The notes beneath the pieces are model-generated. The model was not told the origin of the DNA and made no database searches. It was given only the letters and a program-made list of their open reading frames with translations. A stretch of 64,000 nucleotides of DNA from the NCBI GenBank assembly GCA_963711005.1, contig CAVQCJ010000006.1:124001-188000 (forward strand), written 5' to 3'. Positions 10,674-19,654 of this stretch are shown here, piece after piece. This DNA is from CAVQCJ01 sp963711005. GTDB lineage: Bacteria > Actinomycetota > Actinomycetes > Prado026. The translations under genes and the position numbers were made by a program. The first letter of the stretch is position 1; each line of letters opens with the position of its first letter.

Positions 10674-11269
10674 GTGCGTCCCGACATCGTCCCCGGCGGC
10701 ACCTTCCCTGACTACGCGCTCCCCGACCACACCGGCACCGTCCGCAGCCTGAGCGAGCTGCAGGGCGCGCGACCCGATGATCCTCACGCTCGCGCGCGGT
10801 CACTACTGCCCGAAGGAGCACCAGCAGCACCTCGAGCTGGCGGCGTTCCAGTCGAAGGTCGCCGTGGCCTACACCCAGATCGTCACGATCTCGACGGACG
10901 AGCACCACACGCTGCAGGAGTTCCGCGCGTCGGTCGGCGCCCAGTGGACCTTCCTCTCCGACCCCGGACGCACGATCCAGAAGGACCTCGACATCAAGGA
11001 GTACACCGACCCCGACAACGACCCGATGATCCCGCACACGCTCGTGCTCAAGCCGGGACTGGTCGTCCACAGCATCTACAACGGCTACTGGTTCTGGGGT
11101 CGCCCGTCGGTGTACGACCTCTGGCGTGACCTGCGTGCGGCGACCAGCGAGATCCGGCCGGACTGGGATCTGAGCCGGCCGGGGCTGCGCGAGGCCTGGG
11201 ATGCGGGCGACTGGTCGTCCTTCCACGGATGGGACCGGCAGAGCCGGCACGCCCCCCAAGGCGCCGTGA
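10674..11269 (+). CDS. Redoxin-domain (AhpC/TSA-like) protein, two frameshifts
   Basis: About 197 residues. GGTFPDYALPDHTGTVRSLSEL and MILTLARGHYCPKEHQQHLEL show a thioredoxin-fold peroxiredoxin-like protein with the Cys in HYCPKEH. An insertion at 10770 (GCGGAC read as GCGCGAC) separates the first 32 residues from the rest. A second, inferred in the C run at about 11253-11258, hides the stop: without it the frame ends at TGA 11267-11269. GAGAGG lies about 9 nt before the GTG at 10674. It probably reduces peroxides or thiols beside the upstream disulfide reductase. Confidence 0.75.
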
Positions 11270-12266
11270 TCGAGATGCCGTGGGTCCCGGAGTTCGTCAG
11301 CGCGGTGGAGCTGGTGCGCGTGCAGACGCGCGCCGCGGGTCAGGCCGATCCGGTCGGGCAGTACTTCGCCGCCCTGAACGAGGGTGACACCCACGCACTC
11401 GAGGATGTGTGGCCCGGTGAGGTGGTGATCTACGACCCCCGCGCAGGTGAGATCCGCGGCCACAGGCAGCTGCGGCGGTTCGTCAGCGACGAACCAGTCC
11501 TGGATGGCGCGAGCGCCGTGCCCGCACCGACATCGTGGCGTCGACGTCCGCCGGCGGGCGTGCCGTGGTGGAGCTGCTGGTGCACCTCGAGCAGGACGGG
11601 CAGGACCTGGCCTGGCCGGTGGCGGTCGTGGCCGAGTCCCCGGACGACAGGTCCGTGGTGTTCCGCACCTACTGCTCCCAGTGGCCGGTCGACGGACGGC
11701 GTCACGTACGGCCTCCGATACTCGAGTCCGGGGACGCCCACCCGGGCGATGTCGTCGGCCGCTACCACGGCGCGCTGGACGCTGGTGACGCGGACACCAT
11801 CGTGAGCACCTTCACGCCGGACGGGTACGTGCGCGAGTCCGTGGGCCCGCAGCTCGACCACCGCGGCACGGCTGAGGTCCGCTCGTTCTTCACGCGGTGC
11901 TTCGGCGCCGGCGGCGGCATCGGCCTGCAGCACTGCGCCGTGACCGACGACGGCGTCCGCTGCGTCCTGGAGTACAACTGCGTCCGTTGGGGCAGCCACG
12001 ACCTGCCACCGCAGGCGGGGATCGGCGTGTACGAACGCGGCCCGGACGGGCTGTTGGCCGCCGCACGCATATACGACGACGTCGAGCCCCCGGCGAGCAG
12101 CCCGAGCCCGAGCCCTGAAGCCGTCTGGCAGCAGGGCAGCACGTCGGCGAGGGTCGATCAGGGCTGGCCCGGCTGCCGCTTCCCGAGCGCCTCCTGCCGG
12201 GCGACGGTTGAACTGCCGTCCCAGGCCTGGTCCTGCCCGAGGGCCTGCTTCCTGGCAGCGCGATAG
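11266..12266 (+). CDS. Protein with two NTF2/SnoaL-like domains, two frameshifts
   Basis: The first module is GQYFAALNEGDTHALEDVW...EIRGHRQLRRFV and the second GRYHGALDAGDADTIVSTF...YVRESVGPQLDHRG, so this is an internal duplication of a cone-fold domain of about 125 residues. Insertions at 11491 and 11510 break the end of the first module; repaired, it reads DNQSWMAERRARTDIV. The GTG at 11266 overlaps the inferred redoxin TGA. The recognisable protein ends near residue 276 (YDDVEPP). The open frame runs on to 12266, but a further error may hide an earlier stop such as TGA 12116-12118. Ligand or activity unknown. Confidence 0.65.
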
Positions 12267-12367
12267 CTGTTCAGCTCCAGCCGCCACTCGGCCGCGAGCC
12301 CTTCTTCGCCGAGAGCCTCGGCCTCCGCGATGTCGGTCAGCAGCTCCTGCTCGAATGCATCAGGCAC
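12158..12367 (-). CDS. Small acidic helical protein, hypothetical
   Basis: 69 residues from a GTG: FEQELLTDIAEAEALGEEG, then a WRLELNSYRAARKQ helix and a polar tail. Its amphipathic composition looks coding, and it would converge on the NTF2-like gene if that gene ends near 12118. No clear ribosome-binding site is visible and no family is recognised. The 265-bp stretch from 12368 to 12632 upstream of it holds nothing I can identify. Confidence 0.4.
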   Translation of the reverse strand: MPDAFEQELLTDIAEAEALGEEGLAAEWRLELNSYRAARKQALGQDQAWDGSSTVARQEALGKRQPGQP

Positions 12368-12632
12368 GGCACGAGCGTAGGCCGGACTCCGGACCCACGA
12401 GCCCGAGTGCCCTGCGGCGGCGAGACTAGGCGATGATTCGGACGACGGGCAGGTCGGACCTGGGCGGGACCATGAGCCATCGGAGTGTTCGGATCGTGGG
12501 CGGGTGCTGCTGGCGTTGGGCGTGATCGCCGCCCTCCGGCATCTGAGACCGGCTGGCACCTGCGGAGCAGCCCGCGGCCGTGGCCTCCGGGCCCCCCAGC
12601 TCGTCCATCGGCGGAGGGTGGTCGGTTCGGCG

Positions 12633-13478
12633 TCACAGGGCTGCGGACGACGGGCTGAACTCGCGATGGTGGTAGCCCGCGGCGTCGAGGATCGCGACGG
12701 TGGACTCGGGCACCTCGACGAACGCCCCCGGCAGATCAGTGGTCGGCTCGGACACGACCAGGTGGGCGTCCTCGCTGAACATCCGCAGTCGCTCGACGTC
12801 CGGGTACATCTGCTGAAGCGTGGCGATGTCGACGGAGTGGAAGAGGGATCGCGAACGACCCTGCGTGGAGTACCGGAACGCCCAGATCTTCTCCCCGTCG
12901 GACACCGCGACGGTGCCCTGCCAGGGGAACGCGACACCTTCGGCGCGCCCGGCCACCTCCACAGCGGCGACGGCGCGCCGCATGGCGCCGACCGGGTCGT
13001 CGCGCAGCCCGAAGGTCAGAGCCAGGTGGAACAGAACTTCGGAGTCGGTCGTCCCTTGGATGTGCGGGTAGAGCTCCGGGTCGACCGCGAGCACGAGCTC
13101 GCGCTTGATGCGCGCGAACTCCGAGATGGCCCCGTTGTGCATGAACAGCCAGTTCTCGTAGCGGAACGGATGGCAGTTGGTCTGCTGGATCGGCGGCCCG
13201 GCCGCCGCCCGCACGTGGCAGAAGAACAGCGGTGACGTGACGACCTGGGTGAGCTCGCGCAGGTTCCGGTCGTGCCAGGCCGGCTCGATGCTGTGGAAGA
13301 CCCCGGGGCGACGGCCGTCCGCGCCCTCCGGATACCAGCCGAAGCCGAAACCGTCGCCGTTCACCGTCTCGGCCCCGAGGGGCGAGTCGAGCGACTGCGC
13401 GACGATCGAGTGGGTGGGGTGCAGGATCAGCTCGCTGGTTCGGACAGCGGCCCCGCGGTATGCCAGCCACCGGCACAT
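12633..13478 (-). CDS. Class II glutamine amidotransferase (EgtC/YafJ-like)
   Basis: 281 residues starting MCRWLAYRG, which leaves Cys2 as the N-terminal nucleophile after Met removal. NGDGFGFGWYPEG, HVRAAAG, NCHPFRYENWLFMHNGAI and TTDSEVLFHL are the conserved Ntn-amidotransferase motifs. The family includes EgtC of ergothioneine synthesis and YafJ-type hydrolases. No other ergothioneine genes are adjacent, so the substrate is open. The ATG at 13478 was preferred over the frame's earlier start because Cys2 must be terminal. It is divergent from the SnoaL-like gene at 13623. Confidence 0.85.
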   Translation of the reverse strand: MCRWLAYRGAAVRTSELILHPTHSIVAQSLDSPLGAETVNGDGFGFGWYPEGADGRRPGVFHSIEPAWHDRNLRELTQVVTSPLFFCHVRAAAGPPIQQTNCHPFRYENWLFMHNGAISEFARIKRELVLAVDPELYPHIQGTTDSEVLFHLALTFGLRDDPVGAMRRAVAAVEVAGRAEGVAFPWQGTVAVSDGEKIWAFRYSTQGRSRSLFHSVDIATLQQMYPDVERLRMFSEDAHLVVSEPTTDLPGAFVEVPESTVAILDAAGYHHREFSPSSAAL

Positions 13479-13622
13479 GTCACACCTCGTCCCGTCCCTT
13501 CGCGTCACCCCGCCCGCCGCGCCTCACGGCTGGAATCTGGCCCGAGAGGGACGCGCACGCAAGGGACCAAAGCCCTTGACCGCCGACTCCGCCTAAGATC
13601 GTTCCCGACCCGGGAGGGCAGC

Positions 13623-14072
13623 ATGTCTGATGCCAACAAGGAACTGGTCCGCCGGCACTTCGCGCAGATATGGAACGACCGCAACCTCGACGCTTGCGAC
13701 GAGCTGATGGCAGCCCGGTACCGCGAGAACGCGAAAGCACCCTTCGGCAGCACAGCCCCCGGCGAACTGCACGGGCCCACCGCGATGCGGCAGACCGTCG
13801 CGTGGCTCACCACGCAGTTTCCAGACATCCGGATGGAGATCGACTCCCTCATCGGCGAGGGCGACCTCGTCGCGGCACGGGTAACCAGCACCGGCACGAA
13901 CCTTGGCCCCATCGCGCCGGGCATGCCCGCCACCGGCAAGTCCTTCACGACGAGCCAGACGCACTGGTTCCGAGTGGCCGACGGACAGCTGTGCGAGCAC
14001 TGGGCCACCCGCGACGACCTGACTGCCATGATCCAGCTCGGAGTGGTCGCGCCGCCGGGGCCACCTGCCTGA
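13623..14072 (+). CDS. SnoaL-like polyketide cyclase/ester cyclase family protein
   Basis: 149 residues forming one NTF2-like fold. ELVRRHFAQIWNDRNLDACDEL at the start, the central DIRMEIDSLIGEGDLVAARVTSTGT strand pair and HWFRVADGQLCEHWATRDDL are the usual marks of the SnoaL/ester-cyclase group. These proteins often act on small aromatic or polyketide substrates, but many members have unknown roles. GGGAGG lies upstream of the ATG. It stands alone, divergent from the amidotransferase gene. Confidence 0.85.
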   Translation: MSDANKELVRRHFAQIWNDRNLDACDELMAARYRENAKAPFGSTAPGELHGPTAMRQTVAWLTTQFPDIRMEIDSLIGEGDLVAARVTSTGTNLGPIAPGMPATGKSFTTSQTHWFRVADGQLCEHWATRDDLTAMIQLGVVAPPGPPA

Positions 14073-14154
14073 CGAACAGCGTCCCGACCATCGTCGTTTG
14101 GTGCGGTGTGGAGACATGTTCAGTGCCGTGCCGGCGAACGGGTCGGGCCCGGCA

Positions 14155-14230
14155 CGTCCGGATCCGGGACAGGACCTGGACCACACGATCCCGTGGCCGA
14201 AGGGCGAGACTCACCCGTCGAACCTCGTAT
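14155..14230 (+). pseudogene. Remnant of an HNH endonuclease (DUF222/13E12-type C-terminus)
   Basis: The frame carries DLDHTIPWPKGETHPSNLV at about 14173-14229, which matches the HNH core (DLDHTxPxPxGxTxPxNL) of the DUF222-HNH proteins common in actinobacteria. The upstream CxxC half and downstream HHRxK part are missing and there is no proper start, so this is a decayed fragment. It marks the 14.1 kb gap as a former insertion or recombination site. Confidence 0.6.
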
Positions 14231-14285
14231 ATCGCCAGTACGACCCCTTCGCCCCATCAGCCGCTGTGTGCGGAAGTCTCCTTCC

Positions 14286-15608
14286 CTAGTGGTCCTGGAA
14301 GTGTGCGGGGCGGAAGTAGTGGTCGAGGGCCCAGTCAGCGATCTGCTGCCCCAACCGGACGCCTCGAACGTCCGAGGTCCGGATGTGAATGCCCAGCCAC
14401 ACCCGGGCGTCGATGACGTCCCTGTCCAGCGCCGAACCTGAGTCGTAGCTGCGTTGGGCGCCGGGTACGGCGGTCGAGATCAGTGTCACGTGCAGGTGCC
14501 TGGTGTCGAGAGCGCCGGCCAGTGCGGTCGTGAAGGCGCCGGTATACCCGGAGTATCCGCTCACGTATTCGGGGTAGTTGGGCGTGGTGATCAACGGGGC
14601 CCAGGTGGGATCGGCCGCGGTGGCCGGGTTGCCATCGGTGTCCGCGAGCTGAATCGCTGTGATCGGGCGCCAGAAGCCGTACACGTACTTCGCCCGCCAG
14701 ACTCCGATGATCGTGTCCGCTGCCGTCATGTCGACCGCAGCGAGCAGGTGGGCGGCATCAACGATGTCCAGGTGCCGCACGGCGACCTGGTCTCGAAGGG
14801 CCGCGTTGTACTGCACGGGGGCAAGGCCGGAGAAGAACATCGCCGTGGCGGTCTGGTCCGCTGTCCGCAAGATCGAGGCGGCCGACCCGAGCGCCTTCAC
14901 CTCGGCGAATTCCGTCGTGTAGCGCGCCGAGGTGAGAGCCGGCGGAGGGCCAGGCTCGTACGGGTTGACGCTGGGCACAAGCAGCGGCCGGACGAACCCC
15001 AGCCAGGGCGCGGACATCGGCAGGAGCGCCGGCGGCGTCGGACGCCATACTCCCGGGCCCGGCGGCTGGGTGAAGGTGATGGACGCGTTGCGGCCGTCAC
15101 CGGTCCGCAGCTGGATGATCCGGGCAGCAGCCAGCTCGCCAAAGGCCACCCCCTGCGCCTTGTCGGGTCCGTCGGGGACCGCCATCAGCGACGTCGCAAG
15201 GTCGGCGTCCAGGGCTGCCGTTGCGTACGGCGAGTAGGTCACCAAGATCCTGTGGGCGGCGGCTGCCGCGGCAGCCTGCGCTGAGGCGCCGCGGGGAGCG
15301 CGGATCGGGAACCGGTACGGCTCGTACCGCCCGTCGATGCCGACCACCGCGTCGTACACGGCCGCCTGGACGAACCCCATGTACAGGATGCTCTCCACCG
15401 GCGCCTTGGTCGGGTCGGCCAAGAACGTGCTGATCGCGATGGCGTTCCAGTCGGACACCACGGTGGCATCGCCGTCGGAGGTGTGCGCGGCCGCCGTCGA
15501 CGTCGGCACGGCCACGAGCGCGGCCACCAGCGACGCCGCGGCGAGGCCGCCGAGCCCCCGCCGGCGTCGTGCTCGTGCAGGACTGGGCGGGATGAGGGAA
15601 AGGTCCAT
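14286..15608 (-). CDS. Secreted vanadium-haloperoxidase/PAP2-like protein with altered active site
   Basis: 440 residues with a Tat-like basic stretch (RARRRRGLGG) and a hydrophobic segment ending AAAH near residue 42. The vanadate-binding K(x)6RP is present as KYVYGFWRP, and the second histidine in ARVWLGIHIRTSD. The catalytic SGH motif instead reads YPEYVSGYSGYTGA, so the acid-base His is Tyr. Family members oxidise halides or hydrolyse phosphate outside the membrane; without this His, activity may be lost or changed. GGGAG precedes the ATG by about 6 nt. It is divergent from a LuxR regulator that may control it. Confidence 0.8.
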   Translation of the reverse strand: MDLSLIPPSPARARRRRGLGGLAAASLVAALVAVPTSTAAAHTSDGDATVVSDWNAIAISTFLADPTKAPVESILYMGFVQAAVYDAVVGIDGRYEPYRFPIRAPRGASAQAAAAAAAHRILVTYSPYATAALDADLATSLMAVPDGPDKAQGVAFGELAAARIIQLRTGDGRNASITFTQPPGPGVWRPTPPALLPMSAPWLGFVRPLLVPSVNPYEPGPPPALTSARYTTEFAEVKALGSAASILRTADQTATAMFFSGLAPVQYNAALRDQVAVRHLDIVDAAHLLAAVDMTAADTIIGVWRAKYVYGFWRPITAIQLADTDGNPATAADPTWAPLITTPNYPEYVSGYSGYTGAFTTALAGALDTRHLHVTLISTAVPGAQRSYDSGSALDRDVIDARVWLGIHIRTSDVRGVRLGQQIADWALDHYFRPAHFQDH

Positions 15609-15839
15609 GTGGCACTCCCGCGCTCAGGTCGGCGGCGCCCGCCGACGCCAGGATCGCGAGAACGACCCGGCGATCCAGCACCAGCCAGCGACCGACGGTG
15701 ATAGTCGCGGGCGTGAGCGACCGGCCCTTCCTCGCAGGACGACCACACGGTCCCGCTGCGCCCAGTCCTCGTCCATTCCAAGAAACTGGTAGATCACGGT
15801 AGTCTCGGGCGGCACGATTCCGGACCGATCGAGGCGCCC

Positions 15840-16580
15840 GTGGCGCGCACCGTGACGTTGAGCACCGCCGACCTGGAGGCGGTGCTCGATGCTGCCTCCA
15901 GTCTGCGCGAGGTTGTTCCCGCTGACTCCGCCGTACGGGACGTGTTGGAGGCCTTGTCACATCTGGTCGAATGCGACCAGCTGTTCTGGACGTGGATCGA
16001 CGTCACCTCTGCAGTCAAGATCGCGGAGGTGGGTTACCCGCAGCTACCACTACCCGTACCGGTCGACCAATGGACCGTCCACCGCGACGAACACCCCATC
16101 TGCTCTGGACGCAACGACCCCGTGACCGCGATCAGTGATGTCCTGACACCCCGTGAGTTCCACCAGACCTGGCTGTACCACGAGTGCTTCCGTCCAGCTG
16201 GTCTCGAACACGAGATCGGCGTCAATCTCAGCCACACCCACGGTCAGGTCAGCGACCTCATCCTCTCGCGCACCGCAGGATGCGACTTCGATGACCGGGA
16301 CCACCTTGTGCTGCAGCTGCTCCAGCCGCATCTCGACAGGGCGTTCCGCGGCCTTGTCCGGCCAGCCCCGAGCCTCACCGACCGGGAGAGGCAGGTTCTG
16401 CTGCTGGTTCGTGAGGGCCTGACCAACACCCAGGTGGCGCGCGCCCTCGGTGTGCGCGATTCCACGGTGATCAAGCACCTGGCCAACGTGTACGCCAGGA
16501 CCGGCAGCCATTCGCGAACCCAGGCTCTCCAGGCGTGCGCGGACGTTCTCGACGGAGGTCACGCAAGCAGGCATCAGTGA
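15840..16580 (+). CDS. LuxR-family transcriptional regulator
   Basis: 246 residues. The C-terminus is a standard LuxR helix-turn-helix: SLTDRERQVLLLVREGLTN followed by VARALGVRDSTVIKHLANVYARTG (about residues 178-225). The first ~170 residues form a sensor-like region resembling the GAF-type N-terminus of actinobacterial LuxR proteins, with HSTH-like LSHTHGQVSDLIL. The signal is unknown. It is divergent, with a 231-bp gap, from the haloperoxidase-like gene, which makes that gene a natural target candidate. GTG start, no strong ribosome-binding site. Confidence 0.88.
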   Translation: MARTVTLSTADLEAVLDAASSLREVVPADSAVRDVLEALSHLVECDQLFWTWIDVTSAVKIAEVGYPQLPLPVPVDQWTVHRDEHPICSGRNDPVTAISDVLTPREFHQTWLYHECFRPAGLEHEIGVNLSHTHGQVSDLILSRTAGCDFDDRDHLVLQLLQPHLDRAFRGLVRPAPSLTDRERQVLLLVREGLTNTQVARALGVRDSTVIKHLANVYARTGSHSRTQALQACADVLDGGHASRHQ

Positions 16581-16762
16581 ACAACCTCGTCCGTCGGCAG
16601 GCACTGGACGTGGCTGCGGTCGAGGTCTTTGATGCGCTCTAACGCGCGTGATCGTTCACCTGTCCGCGCGGTGCATGGGGGCCGGATGGGACGCGGTCGG
16701 GTGGCGCCCGCAGAAGCCGACGTTCCGGTTCGCACTGCCCGTTCCTGAGAGGACGAATCCAG

Positions 16763-17242
16763 ATGAGACTACGCATCGCGGTTGTCGCCGCCGTCGCCCC
16801 TGTCCTGCTCGCGCTGGTCCTGCCGTCATCCGTTGCCGCCGCGGCCGAGAAGAAGCCGCACCCGGGCGCTCCGTACTCGGTGACGTTCCAGGCCGGGCAG
16901 GCGTGCGACTTTCCAGTCCGGCTCAACGGCATCGACGACACCACCTTGACCGTGCGTCCGGACGGCAGTGCCTATACGCAGGGGTACTTTGACGTCACCG
17001 TCACCAACTTGACCAACGGCAAGCACGTCTTCCGGGTCGCGTCCGGTCCCGGCCTGTACCTGCCCGGTGGACGGGTCCTGCGGGCACACGGAGCGTGGGT
17101 CCTGCAGCTGCCCCCGCGACCGGGCCACAAGGCGCGGCTGATTCTGATCACCGGCAGCTTCAAGCTCGCACTCGTCAAGGAGAACGTGTACGGCGCCAAG
17201 CCCGGCACCACCGTCGAGAACCTCTGCACCCTGGTCAGCTAG
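16763..17242 (+). CDS. Secreted protein of unknown function
   Basis: 159 residues with a clear signal peptide (MRLRIAVVAAVAPVLLALVLP, cleavage after SSVAAAA near residue 28). The mature part is beta-rich: YSVTFQAGQACDFPVRLNG and GYFDVTVTNLTNGKHVFRVASGPG. It has two Cys (CDF and near the C-terminal NLCTLVS) that could pair. GAGAGGA is about 10 nt before the ATG. No family recognised. Confidence 0.75.
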   Translation: MRLRIAVVAAVAPVLLALVLPSSVAAAAEKKPHPGAPYSVTFQAGQACDFPVRLNGIDDTTLTVRPDGSAYTQGYFDVTVTNLTNGKHVFRVASGPGLYLPGGRVLRAHGAWVLQLPPRPGHKARLILITGSFKLALVKENVYGAKPGTTVENLCTLVS

Positions 17243-17352
17243 CGAGCTCACCTGGATCCTGCCCACCGGGCACATCTACTCGACCGGGCCACCACCTCGC
17301 GACTGATCGGCTGAAGGGCGAGCACTGCCCCGGAGATGGGACCGGCGCGCCG

Positions 17353-17358
17353 TATCCT
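17353..17358 (+). promoter_or_regulatory. Putative -10 element of the class II DAHP synthase gene
   Basis: TATCCT lies 7 nt before the GTG at 17366, so the mRNA would be leaderless. It is the same hexamer as in the promoter of the class I DAHP synthase leader (22843-22848). Confidence 0.5.
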
Positions 17359-17365
17359 GCATGCC

Positions 17366-18698
17366 GTGAGCCCAGACGCGCTGTCGTGGCCCGACCTGCC
17401 GGCTGCCCAGCAGCCGGACTGGCCCGACCACGTCGGCGGTCGAGGCTGCGGTCGCGCACCTGCGCACCCTGCCGCCGCTGGTGTTCGCGGGCGAGTGCGA
17501 CCACCTGCGCGACCAGCTGGCGCAGGCGGCGCGGGGGGAGGCCTTCGTCCTGCAGGGCGGGGACTGCGCCGAGACGTTCGACGCGGTCGGCGCCGACGCG
17601 ATCCGGGCCAAGCTCAAGACGGTCCTGCAGATGGCCATCGTGCTCACGTACGGCGCGTCGATGCCGGTGGTCAAGGTCGGCCGGATCGCCGGCCAGTACG
17701 CGAAGCCGCGGTCGGCCCCGATGGAGGCACGCGACGGCGTCGAGCTGCCGGCCTACCGCGGCGACATGGTCAACTCGCTCGAGTTCACGGCATCCGCGCG
17801 CCGGCACGACCCCGCGCGGATGGTGGAGGTCTACCACCGGTCGGCGGCGACGCTGAACCTGGTGCGAGCCTTCACCCAGGGCGGGTACGCGGACCTGCGC
17901 CAGGTGCACGCGTGGAACCAGGACTTCGTCCGCGACAGTCCGGCCGGGCAGCGGTACGAGCGGCTGGCGGGCGAGATCGACCGGGCGCTGGCGTTCATGC
18001 ACGCGTGCGGGGCCGACCCGGAGGAGTTCCATCGGGTCGACCTGTACTCCGGCCACGAGGCGCTGGTGCTGGACTACGAGCGGGCGCTGACCCGGATCGA
18101 CTCGCGCACCGGCCTGCCGTACGACGTCTCGGGCCACTTCGTCTGGGTGGGCGACCGGACCAGGGACCCGCTGGGCGCGCACGTGGACTTCGCGGCCCGG
18201 GTCCGCAACCCGATCGGGCTGAAGGTCGGCCCTTCTGCGGCCCCGGAGGAGGTGCTCGAGCTGGTGCGTCGGCTCGACCCCGACCAGGAGCCAGGGCGGC
18301 TCACGCTGATCACGCGCATGGGCGCCGGGCTGGTCGAGGAACGGCTGCCCCCGATCATCGAGAAGGTCACCGCCAGCGGGTCGCCGGTGCTGTGGATCTG
18401 CGACCCGATGCACGGCAACACGCGAGAGGCGGCGTCCGGGCACAAGACGCGCTCGTTCGAGGACGTGGTGGCCGAGGTCCGTGGCTACTTCGCCGTGCAC
18501 GCGGCTCTGGGGACGTTCCCTGGTGGCATCCACGTGGAGCTGACCGGAGACGACGTGACCGAGTGCGTCGGCGGATCGGCCGGCATGGAGGAGAGCCGCC
18601 TGGGGGAGCGGTACGAGACGGCCTGCGACCCGCGGCTGAACCGGGAGCAGGCGCTGGAGCTGGCGTTCCTCGTGGCGGGGATGCTCGCCGACCGCTGA
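17366..18698 (+). CDS. aroG: Class II 3-deoxy-7-phosphoheptulonate (DAHP) synthase, one frameshift
   Basis: About 443 residues after repair. The protein opens SPDALSWPDLPAAQQPDWPD, breaks near 17428 by an apparent extra C, and resumes AVEAAVAHLRTLPPLVFAGE. Class II motifs follow: GDCAETF, RIAGQYAKPRS, AYRGDMVNSLEFTA, HFVWVGDRTR, GLKVGPSA, WICDPMHGNT and GGIHVELTGDDVTEC. The metal-dependent enzyme condenses PEP and erythrose-4-phosphate, the first shikimate step. It corresponds to the mycobacterial AroG type. A second, class I enzyme lies 3 kb downstream on the other strand. Confidence 0.93.
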
Positions 18699-18717
18699 CA
18701 CCACCGGAGGGCCGAGG

Positions 18718-19578
18718 ATGGAGGCCACGCCGCAGGTACGGGCGTCCCGCTCGGCGCGCCGTGGGTTGCTCGCTGCGTGGTCGGACCCGCTGGTGTGGGT
18801 GCTGGTCCTGGCCGGCTTCTTCGACGGCATCTCGGACAACTGGCTGCACGCGTTCGTGCTGATCGGCGCCGCCGCGGCCGTGTGGTGGGACACGTGGTGT
18901 CGCGTCAGCGGCCGGCCGACCCGTCCGGACGTGCCGCTGCTGCGGGCGGACCAGCCGGGCCGGCGCGCGATGGTGATGATCGTGCTGGCAGCCGTGGCGT
19001 TCAGCGTCGTCGTCGGCGGGTTCGAGCGCTACACGTGGCCACCGACCCTGGCTGTGCTGCTGCCCACGGTGGTCGTGCTCGCGCTCGGGTGGCGTGGCCC
19101 GCTGCGACCCAGCCGGGTCCCGGCGCCGATCGGCCGCAGATCGGTCCTGGCCTGGTCGTTCGTGCTGGTGGCAGCCGGCTGCTGGGAGCTCGCGGCGCTG
19201 CTCCTGCAGCCGACCCTGCAGCAGGGCTCGGCCGACCACCCGACGGTCAGCTTCCTCATGGACACGGTGCTCGCCGGGCACCTCGGGCGCTCGGTCACGC
19301 TCTTGCTCTGGCTCGCGCTCGGCTGGTTCCTGCTCGCCGTGGCGCCCGGTCGTGATCTCGGCGACAGGACCGGACCGATGAAGCCGCACGACGTGACGCT
19401 CGCGGGGTACGCGCTGATCGTCGCCTGCGTCGTCGCGCTCGAGGTCGCCGCCGCCGGGCACATGTTCGGCGTCGTCTCGATCCGGACGGTGCTGGGTCGC
19501 ATCATGCGAACCCGGGCGGGGCGGATCGGCGTGCTGGCGTCGTGGGCCTGGCTGGGCATGCACTTCTTCGCCCGCTGA
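18718..19578 (+). CDS. Multi-pass membrane protein with DUF6186-like C-terminus
   Basis: 286 residues with about seven hydrophobic segments. The first ~205 residues are unrecognised. The last ~65 (PHDVTLAGYALIVACVVALEVAA, then GRIMRTRAGRIGVLASWAWLG and HFFAR) look like the small actinobacterial DUF6186 membrane module. It begins 19 nt after the DAHP synthase stop, with GGAGG upstream of its ATG, so co-transcription is likely. Function unknown. Confidence 0.7.
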   Translation: MEATPQVRASRSARRGLLAAWSDPLVWVLVLAGFFDGISDNWLHAFVLIGAAAAVWWDTWCRVSGRPTRPDVPLLRADQPGRRAMVMIVLAAVAFSVVVGGFERYTWPPTLAVLLPTVVVLALGWRGPLRPSRVPAPIGRRSVLAWSFVLVAAGCWELAALLLQPTLQQGSADHPTVSFLMDTVLAGHLGRSVTLLLWLALGWFLLAVAPGRDLGDRTGPMKPHDVTLAGYALIVACVVALEVAAAGHMFGVVSIRTVLGRIMRTRAGRIGVLASWAWLGMHFFAR

Positions 19579-19654
19579 GCTGCTGCCCGGAGGTCCCGCC
19601 GTCAGGTCCGATTCCCGCTAGCGACCGTCGGGGGGACCAGGCAGGATCGACGGC

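Noticed and set aside
10777..11805. A natural fusion of redoxin and NTF2-like domains
   Set aside because: The joint frame depends on an extra base in a C run; without it a TGA at 11267 overlaps a GTG at 11266, the usual coupling in this genome.
8294..12118. Decay of the redox operon into pseudogenes
   Set aside because: No residues are lost at the frame breaks, no internal stops occur in the repaired frames, and essential genes elsewhere in the window show the same type of break.
12426..12608. A 60-codon minus-strand ORF in the gap before the amidotransferase gene
   Set aside because: No ribosome-binding site, no -10-like element at the leaderless distance, and the composition does not look coding.
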